Below, piece after piece: positions 27,836 to 37,128 of a DNA stretch of 64,000 bases. Within the stretch, counting starts at the first letter, position 1. Each line of letters opens with the position of its first letter. This stretch comes from CAYNRA01 sp046293395. Lineage in GTDB: Bacteria > Bacteroidota > Bacteroidia > Cytophagales > Spirosomataceae. The notes below the pieces were generated by a model. The model did no database searches. It had not been told where the DNA came from and saw only the letters and a program-made list of their open reading frames with translations. The translations under genes were made by a program, and so were the position numbers. The stretch is from the NCBI GenBank assembly GCA_046293395.1, contig JBKBOU010000001.1, positions 868,001 through 932,000 of the forward strand, read 5' to 3'.

Positions 27836-29236
27836 ATGCTATTCGATAATTTACAATTTTTCTTCTTTTTTATCGTCGTTTCTGTCCTTTATTACCAACT
27901 CAGGCATCAAGCACGAGTCTGGATGCTCCTACTTGCGAGCTGTTATTTCTACATGGTCTTCAAACCTGTCTATATTCTCATTCTTCTTGTCACTATCCTC
28001 GTGGATTACTACGCGGGTATCCTCATTGCACAAGCAGAAGGCAAAAAACGACGTAACTTACTGATTATAAGCTTGATTACAAATATTGGCTTTCTTGCTT
28101 ATTTCAAATATTTTAACTTTTTCCACGAAAACCTGACCTCTCTTCTCCATTTATTTGACCTCACAAATCCTATTCCTCGCTTCGATTCTGAACTCCCCAT
28201 TGGCCTTTCGTTTCATACGTTTCAAGCCATGAGTTATACCATTGAAGTCTATCGACGAAATGAAAAACCCGAACGGAATTTTTCCATTTATGCACTGTAC
28301 GTTTTATTTTACCCGCAACTCGTCGCTGGCCCCATCGAACGCCCTCAAAATCTTCTCTGGCAGTTCCGAACGCAATTCGCCTACGACTTCGAAAACATCA
28401 AACAAGGACTTATTCGCATCGCTTGGGGTTTGTTTAAAAAAGTAGTTATCGCAGACCGCCTCGCTCTTCTCGTGGATCAAGCATACGCCAATCCCGCCGA
28501 ACAAAATGGCTCGACGCTTTTCATCGCGACACTTTTCTATACCTTCCAAATTTATTGTGATTTCTCAGGATATTCAGATATTGCCATCGGTACGGCGCGC
28601 GTCATGGGCTTCAAACTCATGGAAAATTTCGATGTTCCGTATATTTCAAAATCCATCGCTGAATTTTGGCGCAGATGGCATATTTCGCTCTCCGGCTGGT
28701 TCCGCGACTATTTATACATTCCGCTCGGCGGCAATCGAGTAGGCGAACTACGGCTTTACTTCAATTATTTCCTCGTTTTCATGATTAGCGGCCTTTGGCA
28801 TGGTGCCGCCTGGACATTCATCATCTGGGGTAGCCTTCACGGTATCTACCAAATTGCTGCAAAATTACGCGATAAATACATTCGTTTTCGCTTACCCAAT
28901 CACCCGATTTCTTCCTTTTTTCATTGGCTTACTACCTTTTTACTGGTCATGCTTACCTGGGTTTTCTTCCGTGCCAAAGGGCTTTCTGAAGCAAAAATGG
29001 TCTTGAAAAAAATCAGTATGCTGCATCCTTTTGAACCCATTTCTATGCCGTTTTCTGTTCAAGAATTTGTCTTTTGCTTTCTACTCATCGGTTTTCTCAT
29101 GTGGAAAGACGTGTTTGTCAAAGAAATTAAAACACGCTCTACTTGGCAATTTGGCTTTGTACTGGTTTCCTTACTAACTGCCTCCTACTTTTTCGGCGTA
29201 TTTACGTCCAATCAATTCATTTATTTTCAGTTTTGA
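27836..29236 (+). CDS. MBOAT family O-acyltransferase (AlgI/DltB-like)
   Basis: A 466-residue polytopic membrane protein that moves acyl groups to an extracytoplasmic acceptor. Family signatures are LPIGLSFHTFQAMSYTIEVYR, FYPQLVAGPIERP, FCDFSGYSDIAIG-type segment (ours reads YCDFSGYSDIAIG), FWRRWHISLSGWFRDYLYIPLGG and the catalytic His in SGLWHGAAWTFIIWG. It is followed 1 bp later by an SGNH-type lipoprotein. The pair resembles AlgI with AlgJ/AlgX and PatA/PatB systems, so O-acetylation of an exopolysaccharide or peptidoglycan is likely. The acceptor is not identified here. Confidence 0.93.
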   Translation: MLFDNLQFFFFFIVVSVLYYQLRHQARVWMLLLASCYFYMVFKPVYILILLVTILVDYYAGILIAQAEGKKRRNLLIISLITNIGFLAYFKYFNFFHENLTSLLHLFDLTNPIPRFDSELPIGLSFHTFQAMSYTIEVYRRNEKPERNFSIYALYVLFYPQLVAGPIERPQNLLWQFRTQFAYDFENIKQGLIRIAWGLFKKVVIADRLALLVDQAYANPAEQNGSTLFIATLFYTFQIYCDFSGYSDIAIGTARVMGFKLMENFDVPYISKSIAEFWRRWHISLSGWFRDYLYIPLGGNRVGELRLYFNYFLVFMISGLWHGAAWTFIIWGSLHGIYQIAAKLRDKYIRFRLPNHPISSFFHWLTTFLLVMLTWVFFRAKGLSEAKMVLKKISMLHPFEPISMPFSVQEFVFCFLLIGFLMWKDVFVKEIKTRSTWQFGFVLVSLLTASYFFGVFTSNQFIYFQF

Positions 29237-29237
29237 T

Positions 29238-30248
29238 ATGTCTATGTCACGTATTTTTGCTTATATCGTTTTATTTCTTTTTTCATTTCTTTGGTTTTTG
29301 GGATGCTCCAAACAATCCGTACACTGGCTAAGCGAAAACGGCGTTGTTGCCGACGATTACCGCAACGGCGACTTATACCGCTTCTCGCATCTACCCGAAT
29401 TTCGCGTTCCCGTTGAAAAATGCAGCGAATCACCTAGATATACGACTCAAATCGACTCTATTCACCTTGTTTTAGCTGGAGATAGCTTTACAGAAGAAGG
29501 ACGTATTTTTGCTTCTGATTTTCAAGCAGGACAATTTACCCGCGTGCATGTAGCCAGTCCAACGAGCGTTTCCATTGATATCAACCAGTACAACGTGCTT
29601 GTCATTCAAACGGTGGAACGACATTTTAGAGAACGTTTTCAAGATACGTATCAACATATACACGTCAATGAAACACTTGCTCCAGAGGAACTTAACTGGC
29701 AAGAAAAGTTACTTGCTATGCGTGTACCTTACAATGAAGAACGACACGAAGCTACTCTCTTCTCCAATGATTTTTTCTTACAAATAAAGGAATGGAAAGC
29801 AACTCTGAATGACCGGATTTTCGGACGAATCGACGAAAATGTCATCAGAAGCTCAAATAAAAAACATATTTTCTATGCCGTGGATAGAAAACCGGGTATC
29901 ACTTCGTCACTCGATGTTGTAACAGATGCTCAAATTGAAGCGTATGTAACTCGTATCAATCAAACAGCGAACTATTACCAATCTCTTGGTTTTAAAGAAG
30001 TTATCTTGAGTATTATACCCAATAAGTCCTCCATTTTAGGTCAGGCGGACGGTCCATACAATCATTTGATTGAACGAATCCAGACACATCCTGCTTTGCA
30101 AGTTCGCTGTATCGACATGTACAATCCTTTGCTTCAATTGGGCGAAAAGGGCTTCGATAAAGGAGATACCCATTGGACGTGTACGGGCAAATCTATCTGG
30201 ATTGACGAAGTAAACAAACTACTCAACCCAAAAAAAGCCAGCAAATAA
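29238..30248 (+). CDS. SGNH hydrolase-like lipoprotein, AlgX/AlgJ-type partner of MBOAT
   Basis: A 336-residue protein with a lipoprotein signal ending at FLGC (C23). The SGNH-type block is LVLAGDSFTEEG (block I with the Ser), and KGDTHWTCTG near the C-terminus carries the Asp-His pair. This matches acetyltransferase/esterase partners such as AlgX and AlgJ. It would accept the acyl group handed over by the MBOAT protein and transfer it to a glycan on the outer face. The gene overlaps its own terminator. Confidence 0.85.
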   Translation: MSMSRIFAYIVLFLFSFLWFLGCSKQSVHWLSENGVVADDYRNGDLYRFSHLPEFRVPVEKCSESPRYTTQIDSIHLVLAGDSFTEEGRIFASDFQAGQFTRVHVASPTSVSIDINQYNVLVIQTVERHFRERFQDTYQHIHVNETLAPEELNWQEKLLAMRVPYNEERHEATLFSNDFFLQIKEWKATLNDRIFGRIDENVIRSSNKKHIFYAVDRKPGITSSLDVVTDAQIEAYVTRINQTANYYQSLGFKEVILSIIPNKSSILGQADGPYNHLIERIQTHPALQVRCIDMYNPLLQLGEKGFDKGDTHWTCTGKSIWIDEVNKLLNPKKASK

Positions 30249-30266
30249 ATCTGCTGGCTTGCTTTT
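30235..30266 (+). terminator. Intrinsic terminator overlapping the stop codon of the SGNH lipoprotein gene
   Basis: AAGCCAGCA at 30235-30243 pairs with TGCTGGCTT at 30252-30260 around an 8-nt loop, followed by GCTTTTT. The left arm covers the last codons (Lys-Ala-Ser-Lys) and part of the loop contains the stop codon. Confidence 0.75.
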
Positions 30267-30327
30267 TGGGGTAAATAACCGTCAAATGGGGCTCAAAAGC
30301 CGTATGTTGTGTGGATGTATGTTCTAA

Positions 30328-30858
30328 TTAAGCAGGTCTTCCTACCTGAATATTCAAAATAAGTTTTACTTCGTCGCTCACGACAACGCCGCCTGCTTCT
30401 GTAACGGCATCCCAAGATAAACCGAATGCTTTGCGGCTTACTTTACCTGAAAGTTCAAAGCCAGCCTTCATGTTACCGTAGAAATCACCCATTTGTCCAC
30501 CATAATTCGCGATTAACTCCACAGATTGCGTAGTTCCGCGCATGGTCAAGTCTCCTACAACTACATACGTATCGTCGTCTTTTTTCGTGAATGAAGTTGA
30601 CTTAAAAAGTAATTTCGGGTGATTTTCTGCATCAAAAAAGTCACCAGACTTTAAATGCCCGTCTCTTTGCTCGTTGCCTGTAGAGATAGAGTCAATATCT
30701 GCGGAAAAAGTAGCTACTGCGCCTTCAAAGTCGTTGTCGTTGGTGGTTTCAATGGTTCCTTCATATACACCAAAGTCGCCAGTTACAGTTGAAATCATCA
30801 AGTGTTTTACCTTAAATTGTACTTCTGAGTGCGATGCGTCGATTGTCCAAGTTGCCAT
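30328..30858 (-). CDS. YceI family protein (lipocalin-like, polyisoprenoid-binding)
   Basis: A 176-residue protein with no signal peptide, so a cytoplasmic version. It starts with WTIDASHSEVQFKVKHLM, has FSADIDSISTGNEQRDGHLKSGDFFDAENHP and ends in EVKLILNIQVG, the full YceI beta-barrel signature. Family members bind long isoprenoid lipids. It is monocistronic; a 12-bp palindrome lies upstream of its start. Confidence 0.94.
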   Translation of the reverse strand: MATWTIDASHSEVQFKVKHLMISTVTGDFGVYEGTIETTNDNDFEGAVATFSADIDSISTGNEQRDGHLKSGDFFDAENHPKLLFKSTSFTKKDDDTYVVVGDLTMRGTTQSVELIANYGGQMGDFYGNMKAGFELSGKVSRKAFGLSWDAVTEAGGVVVSDEVKLILNIQVGRPA

Positions 30859-30882
30859 AATTATGTTTGTTTAAATTATTAT

Positions 30883-30894
30883 ATGTATATACAT
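30883..30894. repeat. 12-bp perfect palindrome upstream of yceI
   Basis: ATGTATATACAT is a perfect palindrome about 25 bp before the YceI start codon. A related half-site, TTGTACATATAT, follows at about 30902-30913. It may be an operator; it could also be chance in this AT-rich stretch. Confidence 0.4.
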
Positions 30895-31182
30895 TTAATG
30901 TTTGTACATATATAACGGAGATGCATGAAAAAAAGTTTACATTGACTAGAAAAAATTGTGTGCTGTCTCCTACTTACTTCGAGAGATATTTGTAAAATTT
31001 AAAAAATTACCAACCTTTTTCTTCAAACAACCGTTAGAGAAAACGAGGACGTGGAGAATCCGCCCGTCGAGTGAATTAAATCATACGCACCGTTCCGTAT
31101 TCCCTGTAAGTTTCTTAAATTTGGGGATTGAGGTGCTTTCTAGAGTTCCAACATAAACAATTTTAATTTATAATTAACCCGT
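30895..31182. other. Intergenic region between divergent YceI and NrdB genes
   Basis: The whole gap is about 324 bp. It contains the palindrome described separately and, for nrdB, TTC at 31093-31095, a 20-nt spacer and TAAATTTG at 31116-31123, which fits the Bacteroidota promoter except for the third -33 base. A 66-codon plus ORF at 30956-31156 has no recognisable content and is not called. Confidence 0.45.
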
Positions 31183-32172
31183 ATGATTACAGACGAACAA
31201 CTCATGCAGTCGGAACCGTTATTAATGGATGACCCAAGCCGATTTGTCATCTTCCCGATTAAGCATAACGACATTTGGCAGTTTTACAAGAAAGCGGAAG
31301 CATCTTTCTGGACAGCAGAAGAGATTGATTTGTCACAAGATACCAAAGATTGGGAAAACCTAAATCCAGGCGAAAGACACTTTATATCTCATGTTTTAGC
31401 CTTTTTTGCTGCTTCTGACGGTATCGTGAACGAAAACCTTGCCGTGGACTTCATTTCCAAAGTCCAATATGCAGAAGCCAAATGCTTCTATGGTTTCCAA
31501 ATCATGATTGAAAACATCCATGCCGAAACCTATTCTCTCCTCATAGATACCTATATCAAAGACCCTGTTGAGAGAGACAAAATGCTTCATGCCGTTGAAC
31601 ATATTGACTGTGTTCGTAAAAAAGCGGATTGGGCCATGCGCTGGATTGACCAAGGAAACTTCATCGAACGTCTCATCGCTTTTGCAGCCGTTGAAGGTAT
31701 CTTTTTCTCGGGCTCATTCTGTTCTATTTTCTGGTTGAAAAAACGAGGTTTGATGCCTGGCTTGACCTTCTCAAACGAACTAATTTCACGCGATGAGGGC
31801 TTGCACCGTGATTTTGCTTGTTTGTTATACACAGACCACATCAAAAATAAAATGCAGGAAGCAGATTTATACGCCATCATCAAAGATGCCGTAGAAATTG
31901 AAAAAGAATTCGTAACAGATGCACTTCCGGTCTCATTAATCGGGATGAATGCCGAATTGATGTGCCAATACATTGAGTTCGTTGCAGACCATTTACTTGA
32001 ATCTTTAAACTTGCAAAAAGTGTATAATGCCACCAATCCGTTTGATTTCATGGACATGATTTCGCTTCAAGGAAAAACCAACTTCTTTGAAAAACGCGTG
32101 GGTGAATACCAAAAAGCAGGGGTTATGTCGGATAAAGAATCCATGTCTTTCTCTTTAGACGAAGATTTTTGA
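31183..32172 (+). CDS. nrdB: Ribonucleoside-diphosphate reductase small subunit, eukaryote-like class Ia
   Basis: A 329-residue R2 protein that holds the di-iron centre and tyrosyl radical used by the large subunit to make deoxyribonucleotides. The ligand helix IENIHAETYSLLIDTYIKD has E110, H113 and the radical Tyr Y117; VEHIDCVRKKADWA and RDEGLHRDFACLLY supply further ligands. The C-terminal tail FSLDEDF resembles the eukaryotic R2 tail that docks into R1. The large subunit gene is not adjacent. The predicted promoter is at 31093-31123. Confidence 0.96.
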   Translation: MITDEQLMQSEPLLMDDPSRFVIFPIKHNDIWQFYKKAEASFWTAEEIDLSQDTKDWENLNPGERHFISHVLAFFAASDGIVNENLAVDFISKVQYAEAKCFYGFQIMIENIHAETYSLLIDTYIKDPVERDKMLHAVEHIDCVRKKADWAMRWIDQGNFIERLIAFAAVEGIFFSGSFCSIFWLKKRGLMPGLTFSNELISRDEGLHRDFACLLYTDHIKNKMQEADLYAIIKDAVEIEKEFVTDALPVSLIGMNAELMCQYIEFVADHLLESLNLQKVYNATNPFDFMDMISLQGKTNFFEKRVGEYQKAGVMSDKESMSFSLDEDF

Positions 32173-32190
32173 TTGGCTTACATCGCACAC

Positions 32191-32224
32191 AAAAAACGCC
32201 GGATTATCGCATCTGGCGTTTTTT
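32191..32224 (+). terminator. Intrinsic terminator of nrdB
   Basis: A 13-bp stem (AAAAAACGCCGGA with TCTGGCGTTTTTT, one G-T pair) has an 8-nt loop and lies 18 bp after the nrdB stop. Confidence 0.88.
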
Positions 32225-32281
32225 GTTTTAATTTGCTTTGTATTTTCTTCCATTTTAGTAGCCATTTAATACTTTTGCGAG

Positions 32282-34375
32282 ATGAGCTCATTTTTTGATA
32301 CCAAAATTGAATTTCTGAAAGGCGTTGGTCCCCAAAAAGCCTCTTTACTCGGCGAAGAACTGGGTATTTTTACGTACGGAGATTTACTTGAACATTACCC
32401 ATTCCGACACGAAGACAGAACCCAATTTCATCGGATTAACGAACTTAACGAACAGCTTCCTGCCGCGCAAATAAAAGGACGTTTGCGAAGTTTAGAAAAA
32501 ATAGGCGAAGGAAAAAAACAACGTCTAGTCGGGGATTTCACAGATGGTACAGGAACACTGACGCTCACGTGGTTTCAAGCAATTACTTGGCTAGAAAAAA
32601 GCTTAAAGCCTGGTAATGAATACATTGCTTATGGAAAACCAACTCTTTTTGGGGGTAGTTTTCAGATTACACACCCTGAAATGGATGTACTCACGCCAGC
32701 AAATGAAAACAAAGGATATTTCCAAGCGATTTATTCACTGACCGAAAAGCTGAAGCGAAAATACATTGACAGCAAACAAATCGGGAAATGGACGCGCACC
32801 CTTCTCGACTTAGCGCTTCCGCATGTAAAGGAAACACTTCCTTCAAATTTGGTGGAGCGTTTCCGCCTTATTTCAAAAAAAGAAGCTGTTTTTTTCATCC
32901 ATCATCCTCCCCACTTTGAGGCACTACGGCAGGCAAACCGCCGTCTAAAATTCGAAGAATTATTTTATAACCAACTTCGACTTATTTCACAGAAACTTCT
33001 CCGCCGAGAGGAATATCCGGGTCAGATTTTTAGTGAAACCGAACTTTTGCGCACATTTGTTCAAGAACATCTTGCTTTTGAACTGACCAACGCACAAAAA
33101 CGGGTGATGAAAGAGATTCGGAGCGATTTTGTTTCGGGCAAACAAATGAATCGACTTTTGCAAGGCGATGTAGGGAGTGGAAAAACAGTTGTTGGATTTA
33201 TGGCGATGTTGCTGGCGATAAACAGCAAAACCCAAGCATGTTTGATGGCACCAACAGAAATTTTGGCAAATCAACATTACGAAGGCATCAAAAAATGGGG
33301 GGATACCATGGGGCTCAACATTGTAAAATTAACAGGCTCCACGAAGAAAAAAGAACGGACGGTCATTCACGAAGGATTACAAAATGGGGAAATACATATT
33401 ATTGTAGGCACACACGCATTATTGGAAGATGTGGTACAATTCAAAGATTTAGGGCTGTGTGTCATAGACGAGCAACATCGCTTCGGGGTGGCACAAAGAG
33501 CGAAGTTATGGGAGAAAAACAAACGGATTCATCCACATATCTTGGTTATGACCGCAACACCCATTCCTAGAACATTGGCCATGACATTGTATGGCGACTT
33601 GGATATTTCCATTATTGATGAATTACCCAAAGGTAGAAAACCTATTCAAACGGTGCATCGGTATGACAGCGACCGGCTTCGGGTTTTTGAGTTTTTGAGG
33701 TCTGAAATAGCGAAAAAAAGACAGGTATATATTGTATATCCGCTCATCGAGGAGTCAGAGCAAATGGATTTTAAGAACCTAATGGACGGCTATGAAAGTA
33801 TTTCACGTGCTTTTCCGACGTGTGCTTTGAGTATTGTACATGGAAAAATGAAAGCAGCGGAAAAAGACTATGAAATGCAGCGGTTTAAAAAAGGAGAAAC
33901 CGAGATAATGGTAGCAACAACCGTCATTGAAGTGGGTGTTGACGTTCCGAATGCGTCTGTAATGGTCATAGAGAATGCAGAACGTTTCGGATTATCCCAG
34001 TTGCACCAGTTACGTGGGCGGGTTGGTCGTGGCGCAGAACAATCGTATTGTATTTTGATGTCCGACGTAAAATTGAGCAAAGACACCCGCAAACGACTCG
34101 AAACGATGGTGGCAACCAATAACGGATTTGAGATTGCGGAAGTGGATTTACAGCTCCGGGGCCCGGGAGATATGGCAGGAACGCAACAAAGTGGTTTGGT
34201 TGATTTACGCATTGCGGATTTGGCGAAAGATAGCGAGATATTAAAATACGCACGCGAAGCAGCGATGAAAATCTTGGAAGAAGACCCAGATTTGGAGCAA
34301 ACCGTCCATTTACCTATCAAAAATCATCTTGCTAACCTCAAGACCCATGAGAATAACTGGAGTCGAATTAGCTAA
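32282..34375 (+). CDS. recG: ATP-dependent DNA helicase RecG
   Basis: A 697-residue branch-migration helicase that remodels stalled replication forks. The N-terminal wedge/OB domain (about 60-160) is followed by helicase domains with Walker A GDVGSGKT, DEQH box (CVIDEQHRFG), MTATPIPRTLAM, TTVIEVGVDVPNA and QLRGRVGRG. The C-terminal TRG-like region is present (LQLRGPGDMAGTQQSG). A -7-like box (TACTTTTG, 32270-32277) sits so close to the ATG that transcription from it would give a nearly leaderless message. Confidence 0.97.
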   Translation: MSSFFDTKIEFLKGVGPQKASLLGEELGIFTYGDLLEHYPFRHEDRTQFHRINELNEQLPAAQIKGRLRSLEKIGEGKKQRLVGDFTDGTGTLTLTWFQAITWLEKSLKPGNEYIAYGKPTLFGGSFQITHPEMDVLTPANENKGYFQAIYSLTEKLKRKYIDSKQIGKWTRTLLDLALPHVKETLPSNLVERFRLISKKEAVFFIHHPPHFEALRQANRRLKFEELFYNQLRLISQKLLRREEYPGQIFSETELLRTFVQEHLAFELTNAQKRVMKEIRSDFVSGKQMNRLLQGDVGSGKTVVGFMAMLLAINSKTQACLMAPTEILANQHYEGIKKWGDTMGLNIVKLTGSTKKKERTVIHEGLQNGEIHIIVGTHALLEDVVQFKDLGLCVIDEQHRFGVAQRAKLWEKNKRIHPHILVMTATPIPRTLAMTLYGDLDISIIDELPKGRKPIQTVHRYDSDRLRVFEFLRSEIAKKRQVYIVYPLIEESEQMDFKNLMDGYESISRAFPTCALSIVHGKMKAAEKDYEMQRFKKGETEIMVATTVIEVGVDVPNASVMVIENAERFGLSQLHQLRGRVGRGAEQSYCILMSDVKLSKDTRKRLETMVATNNGFEIAEVDLQLRGPGDMAGTQQSGLVDLRIADLAKDSEILKYAREAAMKILEEDPDLEQTVHLPIKNHLANLKTHENNWSRIS

Positions 34376-34420
34376 TATTTATTAAAAAATAAAGTAGTAG
34401 GAAAGAGATTGAGACCGAGT

Positions 34421-35536
34421 TTATTTCTTGCCAGCCACCACTTTTTGATAGACAGCCATGGTTTCTTTAGCTACCTTTTCAGGCGAAAAGTCCAAAGCTC
34501 GTCGATTTCCGTTTTGGATAAGTTGCTGGCGTAAAGCTTCCTCTTGAAAAACCCGTTCCATTTGGTTTGCCATGGAAATACTAGAGTTGGGTTCAAAATA
34601 AAGAGCAGCTTGTTGGGCAACTTCGGGAAAACAAGAAGCATTGCTTAATAAGACGGGACATTGGCAAGCGAACGCTTCTAAAATTGGGATTCCGAAACCT
34701 TCGTACAAAGAGGGATAGACAAAAGCGATAGCATTTTGATACAAACGGTACAAAATTTCATCATTGATATCATAGAAATGTACAAAACTCTGAACCTGCA
34801 AACGATTCATTTCCTCTTTTTCTGATGGTGAGAACTTTCCTCCACCTGCACAGATTAAATGAATATCTGGGTATTTTAGTCGGACTTTTTGAAATGCCTC
34901 AAGGAAAAGTGGAAAATTTTTATAGTCATTTCTTGCACCTACGTACAAAAAATAGTGTTTGGGAGTCTGAATGATAAAATCAGGGCTAGGTGCAATTTTG
35001 CCGAAATTTGTTGCGTGATAAACAACGGTAATTTTTTCAGGATTTACTTGATAAATCTCTACCAAATCATTTTTTGTGCAGTGAGAGACGGCGATAATAG
35101 CCGAGGCACGACTGAGTAGCTTTTTTTTACTTTCCGTACCAATATGATCTACGTGTGCGTATTTTTCACCAAATTTCTCTTTTATCAAGTCGTGATACGT
35201 CAGTACAAATGGCTTTTTACCGATAATGGGTAAAAAATACGGATGGAAAAAGGTCGTATGAAAAACATCATATTGTCTTCCCAAAATATGTAAACCGCTA
35301 ACAACTCGATTAATTTGAGAAAAAAGTAAGTTAGAAAACCGTTCATTCCCGAGTGTAGGAATAGGGGTAACTTGAAAGTCTTTATCTGATTGAATATACT
35401 GATTATTCGAAAAAAGAACCGAAGAATACGCTGTGATATTTTGGTCACGAAATGTACGCATCAGGCCATAAAAATAGCGTGCGACACCGCCGAATTTTTT
35501 ACCCGTAAAAGCCTGATGATCGTATAGAATTCTCAT
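34421..35536 (-). CDS. Glycosyltransferase family 4 (mannosyltransferase-like)
   Basis: A 371-residue GT-B enzyme. The N-terminal domain has GKKFGGVARYFYGLM (glycine-rich acceptor loop), VFHTTFFHPYFLP and a linker with AIIAVSHCTKNDLVEIY. The donor domain has YFLYVGARNDYKNFPLFLEAF and the E(x7)E motif YPSLYEGFGIPILEAFACQCPVL. It is related to mannosyltransferase-like GT4 enzymes for cell-surface glycans. It converges with recG and has a tRNA gene just upstream. The sugar and acceptor are unknown. Confidence 0.92.
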   Translation of the reverse strand: MRILYDHQAFTGKKFGGVARYFYGLMRTFRDQNITAYSSVLFSNNQYIQSDKDFQVTPIPTLGNERFSNLLFSQINRVVSGLHILGRQYDVFHTTFFHPYFLPIIGKKPFVLTYHDLIKEKFGEKYAHVDHIGTESKKKLLSRASAIIAVSHCTKNDLVEIYQVNPEKITVVYHATNFGKIAPSPDFIIQTPKHYFLYVGARNDYKNFPLFLEAFQKVRLKYPDIHLICAGGGKFSPSEKEEMNRLQVQSFVHFYDINDEILYRLYQNAIAFVYPSLYEGFGIPILEAFACQCPVLLSNASCFPEVAQQAALYFEPNSSISMANQMERVFQEEALRQQLIQNGNRRALDFSPEKVAKETMAVYQKVVAGKK

Positions 35537-35546
35537 TGTAGAAGAG

Positions 35547-35621
35547 TAGGATGTAGCGGGTTCGAACCGCTGACCTTCGCCCTGTCAAGGCGACGCTCTG
35601 AACCAGCTGAGCTAACATCCT
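35547..35621 (-). tRNA. tRNA-Val(GAC)
   Basis: Read on the minus strand, the 75-nt sequence folds as a complete cloverleaf: acceptor AGGATGT/ACATCCT, T8-A9, D-arm GCTC...GAGC, anticodon stem TCGCC/GGCGA with loop TTGACAG (anticodon GAC), and T-arm AGCGG-TTCGAAC-CCGCT, then discriminator A. CCA is not encoded. A -7-like TAATTTTG box lies at 35661-35668. Confidence 0.95.
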
Positions 35622-35690
35622 TTGTTTAGATGGTTTTTTATGCCTGAATTCTACGGACTGCAAAATTAAGCATGAGATTTAATTTTCCTA

Positions 35691-36998
35691 TTATTTGTCT
35701 GTATAAATTTTTTGTGACGGGATTCGGGTCAATAAAGCGAAACCAATGACAAAAAGAATGAGTAAGAACAACACAGAATTACGCATTTCACCAGTAAGTT
35801 GAATAATTCCACCGAAAATAAGTGTACCCAAAGACGTTGCCAATTTTTCAACGATGTCATAAAAGCCAAAAAAGGAAGCCGTTTGTGTAGTATCGTCTGG
35901 AATCAATTTAGCGAAAGTAGAGCGTGACAGTGACTGGATTCCTCCCATAATCAGTCCAACTACGGCAGCAATTACATAGAACTGCTCGGCAGTTGTAGTA
36001 AAATAAGCACCAAGCGGAACTAGAGCCCAAAGGAAAATCTCAATGCGTAAGGCGATTGTATTTCCATATTTGTTAGACAATTTCGACGCCAAATAAGAAC
36101 CAGGAATTGCGACCAACTGAATGAGCAATAACGTGATGATAAGTCCTTGTTTAGGAATCGCCAGTTCTTTGTCTGCAAACAAAGTGGCTACATAAATCAC
36201 AGTCATAACGCCCATGTCGTAGATGAAGAAAGCAACCAAAAAGCGTTTGAGTAGAACCCTTTCTTTGAGTTGCGCATATACTTTTTTCAATTCGGTAAAG
36301 CTATTCTTAATCCAAGCCGACTGATAGGGATTTGCTTCGTCTTTGGGGAGAAAATAGAAAGGAATTTGTGCAAAGGCAATCCACCAGATGCCGACAGTTA
36401 AGAAGGAAATTCGGGCAGTTAAGCCGGAAGCCGAGTCGGCTTCTGTCAATCCAAAAAGGGCGGGTTGCATGATGAGCAACAGATTGAAGATTAACAATAA
36501 AACACTTCCGACGTACCCGAATGCGAATCCTCTTGCACTGAGTTGGTCGTATTTGTCTTCTGTCGCGATTTCAGGCAAGTAGGAATTATAAAAAACGATG
36601 CTTCCGCCCCATCCGATGATGGATAAACCAAATGCGATGATGGAGGAGTTGATGTTATTTTTCGTAAAAAAGAAAAAATACGCGCAACTTAACGCGCCCA
36701 GGTAGCAGAAAAACTGCATGAAAAGCTTTTTTCGTCCGCTATAATCCGCCATCGCTGTTAAGAGAGGATTGAGAAGAACGAGAAAAAATGTAGCGAATGA
36801 AATAGTGTATGAATAGAGAACTGAATTGGTGATTGAAAGCCCAAAAAAAGAAATAATATCTCCCCCGTCTTCATTGACGGCAGTCGAGAGAAAATACATG
36901 GGAAAAACGACGGTAGTAATGACTAAATTATGAACAGAATTGGCCCAATCGTACATACACCACGCATTGAGCACCTTTTTTTGATTTTTTTCAAACAT
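35691..36998 (-). CDS. UMF1 family MFS transporter
   Basis: A 435-residue protein with about twelve membrane helices. The N-terminus, KVLNAWCMYDWANSVHNLVI, is the signature of the UMF1/Atg22-like branch of the major facilitator superfamily, and the later GGIQSLSRSTFAKLIPDD motif (loop after helix 10) is also typical. The substrate is not known; Atg22 exports amino acids from the vacuole, but that does not predict the bacterial substrate. Confidence 0.92.
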   Translation of the reverse strand: MFEKNQKKVLNAWCMYDWANSVHNLVITTVVFPMYFLSTAVNEDGGDIISFFGLSITNSVLYSYTISFATFFLVLLNPLLTAMADYSGRKKLFMQFFCYLGALSCAYFFFFTKNNINSSIIAFGLSIIGWGGSIVFYNSYLPEIATEDKYDQLSARGFAFGYVGSVLLLIFNLLLIMQPALFGLTEADSASGLTARISFLTVGIWWIAFAQIPFYFLPKDEANPYQSAWIKNSFTELKKVYAQLKERVLLKRFLVAFFIYDMGVMTVIYVATLFADKELAIPKQGLIITLLLIQLVAIPGSYLASKLSNKYGNTIALRIEIFLWALVPLGAYFTTTAEQFYVIAAVVGLIMGGIQSLSRSTFAKLIPDDTTQTASFFGFYDIVEKLATSLGTLIFGGIIQLTGEMRNSVLFLLILFVIGFALLTRIPSQKIYTDK

Positions 36999-37128
36999 AT
37001 TTAGTTAGGGTAGTTACTGTTTTTCTTTTTTTAAAAAGAAAATGCAATATGAAACTATTTTCGAATAAATGCAAAATATTGCTTCTTAGCTACTCATTTG
37101 AGCGATATTCAAATCAATCTCCCTCTTT

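Noticed and set aside
35547..35621. tRNA-Asp(GTC) read on the plus strand
   Set aside because: The plus strand would show a GTC anticodon, but then the T-arm (TTCGAAC) would be at the D-arm place. The minus strand gives a full cloverleaf with anticodon GAC.
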